Origin: JACCZR01 sp963844805 | GTDB taxonomy: Bacteria; Actinomycetota; Thermoleophilia; Solirubrobacterales; Thermoleophilaceae | Assembly: GCA_963844805.1 (NCBI GenBank) | Contig: CAWJPU010000009.1 | Coordinates: 124,001 to 188,000 of the forward strand | Length of the DNA stretch: 64,000 bases | Direction of reading: 5' to 3' | In this document: positions 24,871 to 34,887 of the stretch, in pieces | How positions within the stretch are numbered: position 1 is the stretch's first letter | Layout of the letters: each line of letters begins with the position of its first letter | The notes under the pieces: model-generated | What the model saw: the letters and a program-made list of their open reading frames with translations, nothing else | The model's database searches: none | Told to the model about the DNA's origin: nothing | Made by a program: the position numbers and the translations under genes

Positions 24871-26634
24871 GTGTTCGAGAAGGTTCTCGTCGCCAACCGG
24901 GGCGAGATCGCCATTCGGGTCATGCGCACGCTCGAGGAGCTGGGCGTGGGCTCGGTGGGGGTCTACTCCGAGCCCGACCGTGACGCGCCGCACGCCCGGC
25001 GCGCCACCGAGGCCTACCTGCTCGGCCCCGGCCCGGCCGCCGAGAGCTACCTGAACGTCGAGAAGCTGCTGGAGGTCGCCGAGCAGTCCGGCGCCCAGGC
25101 CGTCCACCCCGGCTACGGCTTCCTGGCCGAGAACGCGCCGTTCGCGCGCGCCGTGGAGGAGGCGGGGCTGGTCTGGATCGGCCCGCCCGCCGACGCGATC
25201 GACGCGATGGGCTCCAAGACCCGCGCGCGCGAGCTGATGAAGGCGGCCGGCGTGCCGATCGTGCCCGGCACCACCGAGCCCGTCGAGGACGTCGAGGCCG
25301 CACGCAAGATCATCGACGAGTCGATCGGCTACCCCGTCGCCATCAAGGCCGCGGGCGGCGGCGGCGGAAAGGGCTTCCGCGTCGCCCAGACCGAGGACGA
25401 GCTCGAGAAGGCCTTCGAGGGCGCCGCCCGCGAGGGGGAGAAGTTCTTCTCCGACGCCACCGTGTACGTGGAGCGCTACCTGCCCGACCCCCGCCACGTG
25501 GAGGTGCAGGTGCTCGCCGACTCGCACGGCAACGTGATCCACCTCTTCGAGCGCGACTGCTCGGTCCAGCGCCGCCACCAGAAGGTGATCGAGGAGTCGC
25601 CGGCCCCGGCGGTCGACCCCGACCTGCGCGAGAAGATCGGCAAGATCGGCGTCGACGCCGCCAAGGCCGTGGACTACCGCTCGGCGGGGACGATGGAGGG
25701 CCTGCTCCAGGACGGCGAGTACTTCTTCCTGGAGATGAACACCCGCGTGCAGGTGGAGCACTGCGTGACCGAGATGGTCACCGGGATCGACATCGTGCGC
25801 GAGCAGATCAAGGTCGCGGCCGGCGAGGAGCTGGCCTTCGGCCAGGACGACGTGGAGATCCGCGGCCACGCCATCGAGTGCCGCATAAACGCCGAGGACG
25901 CCTCCAAGAACTTCGCCCCTGCGCCGGGCAAGATCGGCGGCTACCGCGAACCCAGCGGCCCGTTCGTGCGCGTGGACTCGGGGGCCGAGCCCGGCTACGA
26001 GGTGCTGCCGCTGTACGACCCGATGATCGCCAAGCTGATCGTCTGGGACATCGACCGCGACGCGTCCACCAGGCGCATGCTGCGCGCACTGGACGAGTAC
26101 GAGATCGGCGGCCTGAAGACCCTGATCCCCTTCCACAAGGCGCTGCTGGCCACCGACCAGTGGGGGGCGGGCGAGACCTGCCGCGACCTGATGGAGGACA
26201 AGAAGTGGCTCAAGGGGATCGAGTACCCCGCGGCCGAGGCCCCGGCGGGCGATGACGAGGAGCCCAAGACCGAGCGCGACTACGCGGTGGAGGTCTCGGG
26301 CCGCAAGTTCGAGGTCAAGGTCATCGGCGCGGCCGGGGTCAACGGAGCCGCTCCCGCCGCGGGCGCCGCGGCCAAGGGGCCGCCGAAGCGCTCCGAGCGC
26401 GCGAAGAGCTCGGGTGGCGGACCGGACGAGATCACCTCGCCGCTCCAGGGCAACATGTGGAAGGTCCACGTGAAGAAGGGCGACACCGTCGAGGAGGGCC
26501 AACTCCTCTGCGTGATCGAGGCGATGAAGATGGAGAACGAGATCACCGCCCACAAGGCGGGCACCATCGAGGAACTGCCCATCGAGGAGGGCAAGCCGAT
26601 CTCCTCGGGCGATCCCATCGCAACCATCAAGTAG
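24871..26634 (+). CDS. acyl-CoA carboxylase alpha subunit (biotin carboxylase + BCCP)
   Basis: 587 residues. Residues 1-450 are biotin carboxylase (VLVANRGEIAIRVMRTLEEL, ATP-grasp glycine loop AAGGGGGKGFRV, EMNTRVQVEHCVTEM). A Pro/Ala linker follows, then a biotinyl domain whose EAMKMENEI carries the lysine that is biotinylated. It carboxylates biotin with bicarbonate and ATP and hands the carboxyl group to the beta subunit at 7142. The single chain with both domains is the actinobacterial AccA/PccA arrangement. Confidence 0.93.
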   Translation: MFEKVLVANRGEIAIRVMRTLEELGVGSVGVYSEPDRDAPHARRATEAYLLGPGPAAESYLNVEKLLEVAEQSGAQAVHPGYGFLAENAPFARAVEEAGLVWIGPPADAIDAMGSKTRARELMKAAGVPIVPGTTEPVEDVEAARKIIDESIGYPVAIKAAGGGGGKGFRVAQTEDELEKAFEGAAREGEKFFSDATVYVERYLPDPRHVEVQVLADSHGNVIHLFERDCSVQRRHQKVIEESPAPAVDPDLREKIGKIGVDAAKAVDYRSAGTMEGLLQDGEYFFLEMNTRVQVEHCVTEMVTGIDIVREQIKVAAGEELAFGQDDVEIRGHAIECRINAEDASKNFAPAPGKIGGYREPSGPFVRVDSGAEPGYEVLPLYDPMIAKLIVWDIDRDASTRRMLRALDEYEIGGLKTLIPFHKALLATDQWGAGETCRDLMEDKKWLKGIEYPAAEAPAGDDEEPKTERDYAVEVSGRKFEVKVIGAAGVNGAAPAAGAAAKGPPKRSERAKSSGGGPDEITSPLQGNMWKVHVKKGDTVEEGQLLCVIEAMKMENEITAHKAGTIEELPIEEGKPISSGDPIATIK

Positions 26635-26656
26635 GCCCTCCCGCACGCGGCGGCTG

Positions 26657-27804
26657 GTGCCGCTCGTGCTCGCCACCGTCTGCACCCAGTCGTCGATCGT
26701 GGTGCTGGCGCCGCTCATCGTCGCCATCGGGCGCGACCTGGGCGCCTCGGTCAGCGCGGTCGGCGTGGCGCGCGCGGTGCTCGCGGGCGTGGCGGTTGCC
26801 GTCTCGCTGCTGATCGGGCCGTTGATCGACCGCGTCGGCGTGCGGCCGCTGCTGATCGCCGGCGCCGCGCTGGCGATGGCCGGCGCCGGGGCCACCGCGG
26901 CGGCGCCGTCGCTGCCGCTCTTCTACCTCGCCCACGCGATCACGGGCGCGGGCGTGGCCTGCCTGCTGTCGGCGGGCTTCGCCGGGGTGGCGGCCACCTT
27001 CGGCGACGACGAGGCGCCCGTGGGCGATGGGCTACGTGGTGGGAGCGCAGTCGCTGGCCTGGATCGTCGGCAACCCGTTGATCGGGCTGCTGGCCGACGC
27101 GGGCGGCTGGCGGCTGGGCTACCTCGTCCCGGGCACGGTGGCCCTGGTCGCGCTCGTGGCGGGCCTGTGCGCCCCGCGGGTGCGGCCTCGGGCCGAGCAC
27201 GTGGGCGGCCCGCGGGAGGGGCTGGCCACGGTGATGCGCGAGCCCTCGGCGCGGCGCTGGGTGGTGGCGGAGCTCGTGGCCTACTCGGCCTGGACGGCCG
27301 AGCTGACCTTCGCCGGCGCGTTCTACATCGAGATGTACGACGTGGACGAGGCGGTGGTGGGCTCGTTGCTGGCGGTCGGGTCGGTGGTGTTCCTGGCGTC
27401 CTCGCTGAGCACCGAGCGGCTGGTGAACCGGCTGCCGCGACGCGCCAGTGCTCGTCTCCGCCGGGCTGGCAATGGGCGTGCTGTTCGTGCCCGTGCTGGG
27501 CCTGTCTCCGTCGGTGGGCTTCACACTCGGATTGTTCTGCCTGCTGGCCCTGTGCGCCGGCGTGCGCTCCACCGGCTCGAGCGCGCTCGGCCTGCTGCAG
27601 CTGCCCAAGCGGCCGGGGGCGATGATGGGCGCCCGCACCGCGAGCGCCCAGCTCGGCTACCTGATCGGCGCGCTGGTGGGCGGCGCGGTGCTGGCGGTGT
27701 CGAGCTTCCGCACGCTCGGGCTCGTGCTGTTCGCGGGGATGGCGCTGTCGGCGGCGCTGCTGTCGCGGGTCAGCGACCCGCAGGCTTCAGCGTCACGCGC
27801 TTGA
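26657..27804 (+). CDS. MFS transporter, two frameshifts
   Basis: The 12-helix major facilitator is spread over three frames: start to ~27020, ~27020-27445, and ~27445-27804. Each junction needs removal of one extra base (GCGCCCGTGGGC; CGACGCGCCAGTG). Corrected, it reads about 380 residues without stops (VSLLIGPLIDRVGVRPLLIA as the cytoplasmic loop 2-3 motif). Substrate unknown. The start is GTG 26657 (or CTG 26654), close behind the biotin carboxylase gene. Its 3' end overlaps the convergent phosphoesterase gene by 35 nt. Confidence 0.75.
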
Positions 27805-29833
27805 CGTCGTGGGCCTGACGTCCCTTCGGGTCGGTCGCGCGCAGCTCCAGCCGCACGCGCACGCCGCGCGGATGGCGCGCCAGCACGTGGCGGCCGCAGC
27901 GGTAGAGCTTGACCCGCACCCTCACGCTGCGCTTGCGCACCACTCCCTGCCCGTAGGCGATCGTGCGCTTGCGCCCGCAGGCCTTGGCGACGGCCCGGAT
28001 CCGGCACCTCCGGCGGCCGCTCCCGCGCGCGCGGCACCGCATGAGAAAGCTCCCGCGGCTCGCGCGGCTGGGGCCGTGGGAGCCGAACCCGGCCGCGAAC
28101 TTGCCCGCCGACCCGGTCGCCTCGTCCGAGCTGATGCCGCCGCCGGAGCCCCCGGACGGGGTGCCCGCCGATCCGCTCACATAGATCGGGCTTGACACCC
28201 CGACGGTCTGGGTTCCCTGCATCAACTGGAGGCGGTAGCGGCCCGGCCCGTTCGACGCAAAGGCTGTGGAAAAGCTGCCGCTTGTCACGGGCCGAGTCGC
28301 GAACAGCGTGCCGTTCTTGATGATCTGCAGCTGGTTGGCGGCGCTGCCGCCGAGCACGCGAGCTGTGAAGTCCACCGGCACCTCGGAGGAGACGCTGTCG
28401 CCGAAGATCTTGGCCGCCGAGCCCGAGCCGCGCGGTCGTGCCTCGAGCCGAAGGTCCGGTGCGCCCGGTCCGGTGACCTTCACGAAGGTGTGGCCGGCCT
28501 CCACCGCCCGCCGGATGCCCTGTTCGGAGAGCTCGTCGGCATAGACCATCGTCGTCGGGGTCCCCAGCGGCGCGTCAGTGGCGCTGGGCGTGTTGCCCGC
28601 CCGGTGCGAGTCGCTCCCGCCCACCGCGGCGATCTTGTGGCCCTGGGCCAGCTTCGACTCCCAGAACTCGATCGCCGTAGCGTTGAAGGGACTGTTGGGA
28701 ATGCCTGTCGACACCTCGATCGCGTCGACCTTTGAATAGTCGGTCTGAGCGTCGGTGTGCCGCCATGCGCAGCCGCGGCACAGCCCGGGCTGGAAGGGCG
28801 GCGACGGGAAGATCGTGGGGTGGTTGACTTGGGTGATGCCGTTTCCGCCGTTCACCTCGTCGAAGACCTGTGACACCGGCCGGGCCGCGCGCATCGGGGT
28901 CGAGCGAGCCGTCGGACTGGCGTTCGAACAGCGGCGCCACCCGGTAGTCGGGCTGCACGCCGCTCGCCTGGTTGTTGGTGTGGCCCCGGTAGGTGGTGAC
29001 CTCCTCGCCGCGGACCAACAGCTTCCCGGCCGGGACGCCGCCATTCGCCCGGCGACGGTCGTACTCGGGCCAGCCGCTCCCGGTGTTGTGGTCGGTCAGG
29101 GTGATGAAGTCGAGGCCCGCCGGGCCGAAGCCGTAGTCGATCGTCTCGGTGAGCGTGGCGTTTCCGTCACCGGAGTGCTCGGCGTGGGCGTGGAAGTCGC
29201 CCGCGTACCAGCCGGGCTGGTCGACCACGGGCTCGGGGTCGTGGGGAGGAGCGGAGTAGGCCGGGCCGCCCGGGGCCGGCGTGGACAGGTCCACCTCGAC
29301 CCGCCAGCCAACTCCGTCGGGGTCGGGCGCCCCGGCGATGTTGGCCAGCCCGAGCTCCACGGCCCACTGGCCGGTGGGGATCGGGCCGGGCATGAACGAG
29401 CGGGTGGTCAAGCCGTCCACCGGGTCCTTGCGGGTCGCCGGGTTGGCGTACTGGGCATCGTCGGGGAAGCCCTGCGGCGTGATGTTCACCGCGTCGTAGC
29501 CCGACCCGCCCCAGCCGCGGAACTCGTCCGGGCCCCAGGGGCCGGTATCAGCGGACGGCGCGCGGCTCGTACACACCGAGGTCGAGCGTGTGGTCGTCGG
29601 TGGCGCCGGCGTCCGGGTCGTCCCAGCAGTAGTTGACGCGGACCTGGGTGATGCCCTCCGGGACGTTGAAGGGCACGAACACGAAGCTGTCCTGCCGCGC
29701 AGCCGGCGAACTGGCCGGTCGCGGTGAACTCGGGCGAGGCGAGCCCACAGCTGGACGGAGCAGCCGCCGAGGCGCCCGCAGCGGGCAGCAGGAACAGCAG
29801 CCCCACCGCGATCGCCACTGCTCTCCTCACCAT
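27770..29833 (-). CDS. secreted PHP-domain phosphoesterase, three frameshifts
   Basis: Signal peptide (VAIAVGLLFLLPAAGASA), a beta-sandwich region, then a PHP/metal-dependent hydrolase domain with DFHAHAEHSGDGNAT and LDFITLTDHNTGSG (metal-binding His and Asp) and ending near SDSHRAGNTPS, followed by Ig-like repeats and a Cys/Arg-rich C-terminal module. Three single-base insertions (near 28895, 29557 and 29700) split it; the corrected frame is continuous at about 687 residues. It probably hydrolyses phosphate esters outside the cell. A shared promoter region lies between it and the thioesterase gene. Confidence 0.78.
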
Positions 29834-29840
29834 CGGGGCG

Positions 29841-29850
29841 AGTGTAGGGT
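29841..29850. promoter_or_regulatory. bidirectional promoter: -10 boxes sharing TA
   Basis: AGTGTAGGGT reads TAGGGT on plus (ends 8 nt before ATG 29859) and TACACT on minus (ends 7 nt before ATG 29833). The two boxes overlap in one TA step. Confidence 0.55.
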
Positions 29851-29858
29851 GGCGCGCC

Positions 29859-30305
29859 ATGGATTACGAGCAGGTACGGGCGGGCTACGAGCAGGCCATT
29901 CCCTTCAACCGGCACGTCGGGCTCGAGATGGTCGAGGTCGGCGACGGAGTGGGCGTCGTGCGCCTGCCCGAGGGCGACCACCTGCTCAACCACGTCGGCT
30001 CTCAGCACGCAGGCGCGCTGTTCGCCGCCGGCGAGGCCGCCTCGGGCGGAGCGTTCATCGGGGCGTTCGCCGAGCGCATGGGCGACATCACGCCGCTGGC
30101 CAAGTCGGCCGAGATCGACTACCGCAAGCTCGCCAAGGGGCCCATCACCGCGACCGGCCGCCTCAGCCGGGCCAAGGACGAGCTGACCGGGACGCTGGAC
30201 TCCGACGGCCGCGTCGAGTTCCCGATCGAGGTGGAGCTGGCGGACGCCGAGGGCACGGTCGTGGCGGGCATGACCGTGCACTGGCACGTGCGCGCGAAGG
30301 CCTAG
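29859..30305 (+). CDS. PaaI/DUF4442-type hotdog thioesterase
   Basis: 148 residues, a single hotdog fold. PFNRHVGLEMVEVGDGVGVV leads in; HLLNHVGSQHAGALFAAGEA is the conserved helix region; EIDYRKLAKGPITATGRL follows. It probably hydrolyses acyl-CoA thioesters. Stop overlaps the convergent DM13 gene by 4 nt (CTAG). Confidence 0.8.
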   Translation: MDYEQVRAGYEQAIPFNRHVGLEMVEVGDGVGVVRLPEGDHLLNHVGSQHAGALFAAGEAASGGAFIGAFAERMGDITPLAKSAEIDYRKLAKGPITATGRLSRAKDELTGTLDSDGRVEFPIEVELADAEGTVVAGMTVHWHVRAKA

Positions 30306-30949
30306 CGCAGCACCGCCTGGGCGATGCGGGTCGTGAACGGCACGCACCAGATCACCACGGTCGGGTAGCGGTCCAGGTTCAGGCTGGGCGGCAGCCGGTA
30401 CTGCTGGTTGCCCTTGGTTCCCTTGAGCGGGGCGAGCTCGACGAAGTCCTTCACGTCGCCGTCCGACTTCGGCACCCCTGCGGTCATGTAGATCCGCAGC
30501 CCGCCGGCGCCCGGGTCGACGTCGAAGTTCCGGAAGGTCAGCACCCGGCCGCCCTCGGCCAGCCGGATCACCGACGCCCGGCCCTCGCCGCTGTGCCCGC
30601 TCTCGCCCGTGAACCGGCCCGCCGCGAGCTGCTCGTTGCGCGGCTTGTCGGGCGTGGTCGTGGCCATCCGCTCCGGCGTCACCTCGGCCACCACCTCGTC
30701 GACCTCGCTGGGCTTGGGCGCGATCAGGAAGCCGCCCACGGCCGCCACCAGGAACGCCGCGCCGAGCACCAGCCCGAGCAGGACCCGGTCGCGCCGGGCC
30801 ATCCACGCCGCCACGGCGCCCGCCACCACCACCCAGGCCACCCCGGCGCCGATCGCGACCAGACCGCCGGTGGGCACGTTGCGCGAGATCAGGTAGAAGC
30901 CGCCCGCGAGCACGACAACCACCGCAGGCACTGCGAGGACACGCGCCAT
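30302..30949 (-). CDS. membrane-anchored DM13-domain protein
   Basis: 215 residues. Three hydrophobic segments within residues 1-75 are followed by a DM13 domain (GRFTGESGHSGEGRASVIRL ... FRNFDVDPGAGGLRIYM ... YPTVVIWCVPFTTRIAQA). DM13 domains are proposed to be redox or electron-transfer modules, and the conserved Cys is present in VIWCVPF. The gene is divergent from the cyclase, with only 17 nt between start codons. Confidence 0.82.
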   Translation of the reverse strand: MARVLAVPAVVVVLAGGFYLISRNVPTGGLVAIGAGVAWVVVAGAVAAWMARRDRVLLGLVLGAAFLVAAVGGFLIAPKPSEVDEVVAEVTPERMATTTPDKPRNEQLAAGRFTGESGHSGEGRASVIRLAEGGRVLTFRNFDVDPGAGGLRIYMTAGVPKSDGDVKDFVELAPLKGTKGNQQYRLPPSLNLDRYPTVVIWCVPFTTRIAQAVLR

Positions 30950-30954
30950 GGCGT

Positions 30955-30960
30955 TACCTT
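30955..30960 (+). promoter_or_regulatory. -10 box TACCTT, leaderless
   Basis: TACCTT ends 6 nt before GTG 30967, within the 17-nt gap to the divergent DM13 gene, so the two promoters must overlap each other's start regions. Confidence 0.45.
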
Positions 30961-30966
30961 CTCACT

Positions 30967-32205
30967 GTGGGCTCGCCCACGCCACAGGTCACGGCAGCGT
31001 CCCTCGATCAGGTGATCGGCGAGCTGGGCCAGACCGGGCTGGCGGCCACCGTGTTCGACCACGAGTGGCGGATGCGGTGGATCTCCGACGAGCAGAAGGT
31101 GCTGCTCGACGAGTGGGACGAGGAGGCGCTCGGCTACGGGCAGACGCTCCCCGAGACGCTGGGCGCCGACGTGTGGCGACGTGCGCTCGTGCCCGACGAC
31201 GTCGTTCGGTGGTCCGCCGACATGCTGAGGTGGGTGATCGCCGACGCCGAGGGCGGCGTGCAGGAGGTGATCGAGCGCCTGTCCCCCCTTCTCGACACCG
31301 AGGAGCGGGCGATGCTCTCCGAAGCGCTGCCCCACATCGAGCCCGGCGGTGCGCAGCCGCTGTGGGTGTCCTCGGTGCGCTTCGTGCAGGGCGAGCTCCC
31401 TCCAGTCGAGATCGGCTACGTGGGCGTCCGGCTCCGCGATCCCGAAGGCCGCCTGCTCGGCACTGCCGTGCTATATGCCCCCGACCTGCCCGCCTCCATC
31501 CTGGTGATGGTCACGCGCGGGGACCGGGACATGTTCGCGCGCATGGCGCGGCTGGCTGATGCCGGCCGCCGGCGCGCGGCGATCCTGTTCGCGGACCTCC
31601 AGTCGTCCACCGCCCTCTCGCGCCGCCTGCCCAGCGCGGCCTACTTCCGCCTGGTGCGCGCCGCCACCACGGCCATCGACGACGTGATCATCCGGCGGCT
31701 CGGGATCGTGGGCAAGCACGCCGGCGACGGCGTGACCGCGTTCTTCCTCGAGGACGACCTCGGCAGCGTCTCCGCGGCGGCCCGGGCGGCGGTCGAGGCG
31801 GCGCGCGAGCTGCCCCGCGCCGCCTACGAGGCCGCGGCCGCACTGGCCGACGACGCGGACCTGTTCGACCTCTCCGGCTACCGGATCAACGTGGGCCTGC
31901 ACTGGGGCGGCGCGCTCTACATGGGCCAGGTGGTCACGGGCGGGCGGCTGGAGGTCACCGCGCTCGGCGACGCGGTCAACGACTGCGCCCGCATCCAGCA
32001 GACAGCGCGAAACGGCCAGCTGCTGGCCTCGAAGGACCTGGTCGAGCGGCTCGCGCACGACGACGCGACGGCGCTCGGGGTCGACCCCGACGGCCTGCTC
32101 TACGAGCTGGTCGGCGAGATCGAGGGGGTTCCAGAGAAGGCCCTCCGCGACGCCGCCGCCATCCCCGTCACATCTCTGGCTGCAGGCGACCGCGGGGGAC
32201 GCTGA
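30967..32205 (+). CDS. class III adenylate/guanylate cyclase-domain protein
   Basis: 412 residues. A ~190-residue N-terminal part of unknown fold (ATVFDHEWRMRWISDEQKVL) precedes a class III cyclase domain. Metal-binding Asp lies in ILFADLQSSTALS, the second Asp in GKHAGDGVTAFF, and the transition-state residues in ALGDAVNDCARIQQ. Substrate-specifying positions are not clear enough to choose ATP or GTP. It has no membrane segment. Its 3' end overlaps the convergent MFS gene. Confidence 0.85.
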   Translation: MGSPTPQVTAASLDQVIGELGQTGLAATVFDHEWRMRWISDEQKVLLDEWDEEALGYGQTLPETLGADVWRRALVPDDVVRWSADMLRWVIADAEGGVQEVIERLSPLLDTEERAMLSEALPHIEPGGAQPLWVSSVRFVQGELPPVEIGYVGVRLRDPEGRLLGTAVLYAPDLPASILVMVTRGDRDMFARMARLADAGRRRAAILFADLQSSTALSRRLPSAAYFRLVRAATTAIDDVIIRRLGIVGKHAGDGVTAFFLEDDLGSVSAAARAAVEAARELPRAAYEAAAALADDADLFDLSGYRINVGLHWGGALYMGQVVTGGRLEVTALGDAVNDCARIQQTARNGQLLASKDLVERLAHDDATALGVDPDGLLYELVGEIEGVPEKALRDAAAIPVTSLAAGDRGGR

Positions 32206-33376
32206 GCGGCCGCCGCAGCGCCGCCAACCCGGCCAGGCCGAACACGACGGGCCCCAGCCCCGCGATCACGAGCGCAGCGCTCGGGCCGACGCCCGTGACC
32301 AGCAGGCCGCCGGCGGCGATGGCGCTGAGCTCGGCAGCATTGCGCGCGGCGTTGTAGGCCGCGAACGCGCGGCCGTGCATCCGCTCGGGCACCCGGCGCG
32401 CCACCAACGTGCGGATGAGCGCGTTCTTGGCGCCGTGCCCGACCCCGCCGATCAGGAAGCCGACCAGCGCGACCGGGACCACCGCGAGCGCGGCCTGGCC
32501 GGCGATCGCGGCGCCCTGTATCGACCAGGCCGGCCAGCGCCGCGGCGGCGATCGCCCCCGATGGCACTCTTGGCGCCACCCGGCTCGCGCCCGCGACCAT
32601 GCCCAGCATCCACGCGCCCGTGAGCAGCGCGTAGACCGCGTCGCCGGCGTGGAGCACGTCCTTCGCGTAGAAGACCTCGGCGGTGAGGGTCACCGAGACG
32701 AACGCGAGCGCGGCGACCGCCGCGCCCACCACCACGCGCAGGACGCCGTCGTCCAGTAGACGCCGCGCTCCGGCGACGGCGTCGGCCCTGCCCGCTCGGC
32801 TGTCGCGGTCCGCCTCGGCCGGCGGCGGGTCCTCAGCGAAGCCGCCGCGAGAGCGATCGCCAGGAAGCTCAGCGCGTTGACGATCAGCGCCGAGGCCGTC
32901 CCGGCCGCTGCGGTCAGGCCCGCCGCGACCACCGGGCCCGCGGCGAAGCCCACGTAGCGCGCGGTCTCCATCAGCCCGTTGGCCTCGGTCAGCCGCTCGT
33001 CGCCGGCGATGGCCGGGACCAGCGCCGCCTCGGCGGGCTGGCTCACCGCCGAGCCCGCCGACAACACCGTGGACAGGACCAGGATCACCGCCAGGTCCGT
33101 GCCGGCGAACGCCAGCACGGCCGCACCCGCGGCCTGCGCCAGCGAGGCCACCACCAGCACGCGGACGTTCTCCACCCGGTCGACGAGCATCCCCGCGAGC
33201 GGCGCCAGGGCCACCACCGGGATCAGGGTGGTCGCGAACAGCCCCGACACCGCGAGGCCGCTGCCGGTGGTCCGCTCGACCACCAACACGAGCGTGATCA
33301 GCGCGAGGATGTCCCCCGCCGCGGACAGGCCGACGGCCGCCGCGAGGCGGCGCAAGTCACGCCGCGCGGGATCCAC
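32168..33376 (-). pseudogene. MFS transporter, multiple frameshifts
   Basis: An MFS exporter of about 400 residues when frames are joined: ILALITLVLVVERTTGSGLA at the start, a middle part with LDDGVLRVVVGAAVAALAF, and an end in LIGGVGHGAKNALIRTLVAR. At least three frame changes occur (near 32520, 32830 and others), some needing a deleted rather than an added base. No in-frame nonsense codons appear once frames are joined. The start overlaps the 3' end of the FAD oxidoreductase gene, so it is third in an operon with that gene and the TPR-LuxR regulator. Confidence 0.65.
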
Positions 33377-34762
33377 CGGCCGGCTGGATGTTGTGGTTGC
33401 CGTGGAAGGCGTTGCCCGCGTCCCAACGGGCCTTGACCTGGGCCAGCCGCGCGGGCGTTGTACTCGCCGAAGCCCGCCTCGACCCGGTCGCGGCCCTCGT
33501 CCCCGATGAAGTTCGGGTAGGTCTGGCCGCTGCCGTACCTGCGTACCTCATCGCGGAAGCGCGTGGCCGAAGTCGAACAGCCGAGCATCGTCGCGGGCGT
33601 GGTTCCACATCAGCAGCGGGTGCACGACCAAGGCCGCGTCGCGGCCGGCCAGCGGGCTGTCGGCCGCGCCCCGAGCGCACCTGCGCCGCCCCAGGGCACG
33701 ATGAACACCTGGGAGTTCTCGCCGGGCATCTGCTCGGACAGCGAGGTAACCGCCTCGATGGCGGCGTCGGACAGCTCGGGCAGCTGCTCGGCCGACCACC
33801 AGTTGCGGTAGCCGGGCGGATCGTCGATCGAGCGCTGGAAGTCCGCGTAGGACGTGGGCTCGAAGAAGTCCGCCGCAGGCGGCCCGTACATCGCGGATGG
33901 CACGGAGCGCCTCCTCGCCCTCCGCAGACCGGGCCGCTGTACATCCCCGCGATGGCGACCACCGGCTCGCCGCGAAGCTCCTCGGGGATCTCCGGCTCGT
34001 CGGGCGCGGCAGCGAGGCGTAGCAGCCCGAGGCCCAGCTCCTCCGGGGCGTCGCGATAGACGTCGCGGAACAGCGTCCAGCACCTCGCGCGTGCGCGCGG
34101 CCGGGTGCAGGACCAGGCCGGCCAACACCTCGGGGCCCACGGGGTGGAGCCGAAACTCCATCGCGGTGACTACGCCGAAGTTGCCGCCGCCGCCCTTCAG
34201 TGCCCACAGCAGCTCGGGGTTCTCGTCGGCCGAGGCGCGGACCAGCTCGCCGTAGGCGGTGACGAGCTCGGCCGCCAGCAGGTTGTCGGCGGCCAGGCCG
34301 TGCTTTCGCTCCAGCCAGCCCTGAGCCGCCGCCCATGGTCAGGCCGGCCACGCCGGTGGTGGACACGCGCCCGCCGGTGGTGGCCAGGCCATGCTCCTGC
34401 GTGGCGCGGTCCACCTGCGACCAGGTGCGCGCCGCCGCCCACGCGGGCGACGCGGCGGTCGGGGTCGACCTCGACGTCGCTCATGTCGCGCATGTCGAAC
34501 ACCAGGCCGTCGTCCACCAGCGACACGCCGGTGACCGAGTGACCGCCGCCGCGCACGGCCACCGGGATGCCCTCCTCGCGCGCCGATGGCCAGCCCGGCC
34601 ACAACGTCGTCGGGGGCGGCGACACGGGCCACGGCGCGCGGCCGGCGGTCGATCGCCGAGTTGAACAGCTCGCGGGTGTCCTCGTAGCCGTCGCTGCCCG
34701 GCTCGTAGAGGGCGCCGCGCAGGCGGAAGCGGAGCTCTTCGGTTGCAGATGGCTGTGCTCAT
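33357..34762 (-). pseudogene. FAD-binding (BBE-type) oxidoreductase, many frameshifts
   Basis: A berberine-bridge-type flavoprotein. The FAD-binding segment reads VRGGGHSVTGVSLVDDG, where the His of GGGHS is the usual covalent flavin attachment site; then GGRVSTTGVAGLTMGGG, and the BBE tail KARWDAGNAFHGNHNIQPAG. The first 430 nt alone need four single-base removals (after AAC at the seventh codon, and near 34585, 34435 and 34325). About 468 residues result. Such enzymes oxidise alcohols or sugars. It has its own SD-like GGAG before ATG 34762. Confidence 0.68.
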
Positions 34763-34887
34763 GGTTTGGCTCCGATCAGGGTTGCGGTGGCTTCGCCGAG
34801 CGCCTCAGGAGCGGGACTGGACCTCGCTCCAGAGGGCATCCACACGAGCGTTGAACTCGTCCGGGATCCTGTGGTCGACGAGGCCAG
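34763..34887 (-). other. intergenic stretch with possible small ORF remnant
   Basis: Between the regulator and oxidoreductase genes, one minus-strand frame ending at TGA 34805-34807 encodes a peptide-like stretch (RIPDEFNARVDALWSEV) with GC3-rich codons, but no clean start is visible. It may be the tail of a small gene disrupted by the same indels as its neighbours. Confidence 0.25.

Noticed and set aside
23659..26895. 1078-residue minus-strand ORF opposite the sulfate-binding and biotin carboxylase genes
   Set aside because: Composition is that of a mirror frame (His/Leu/Gly/Ala/Arg rich), and both opposite-strand genes are fully recognisable families.
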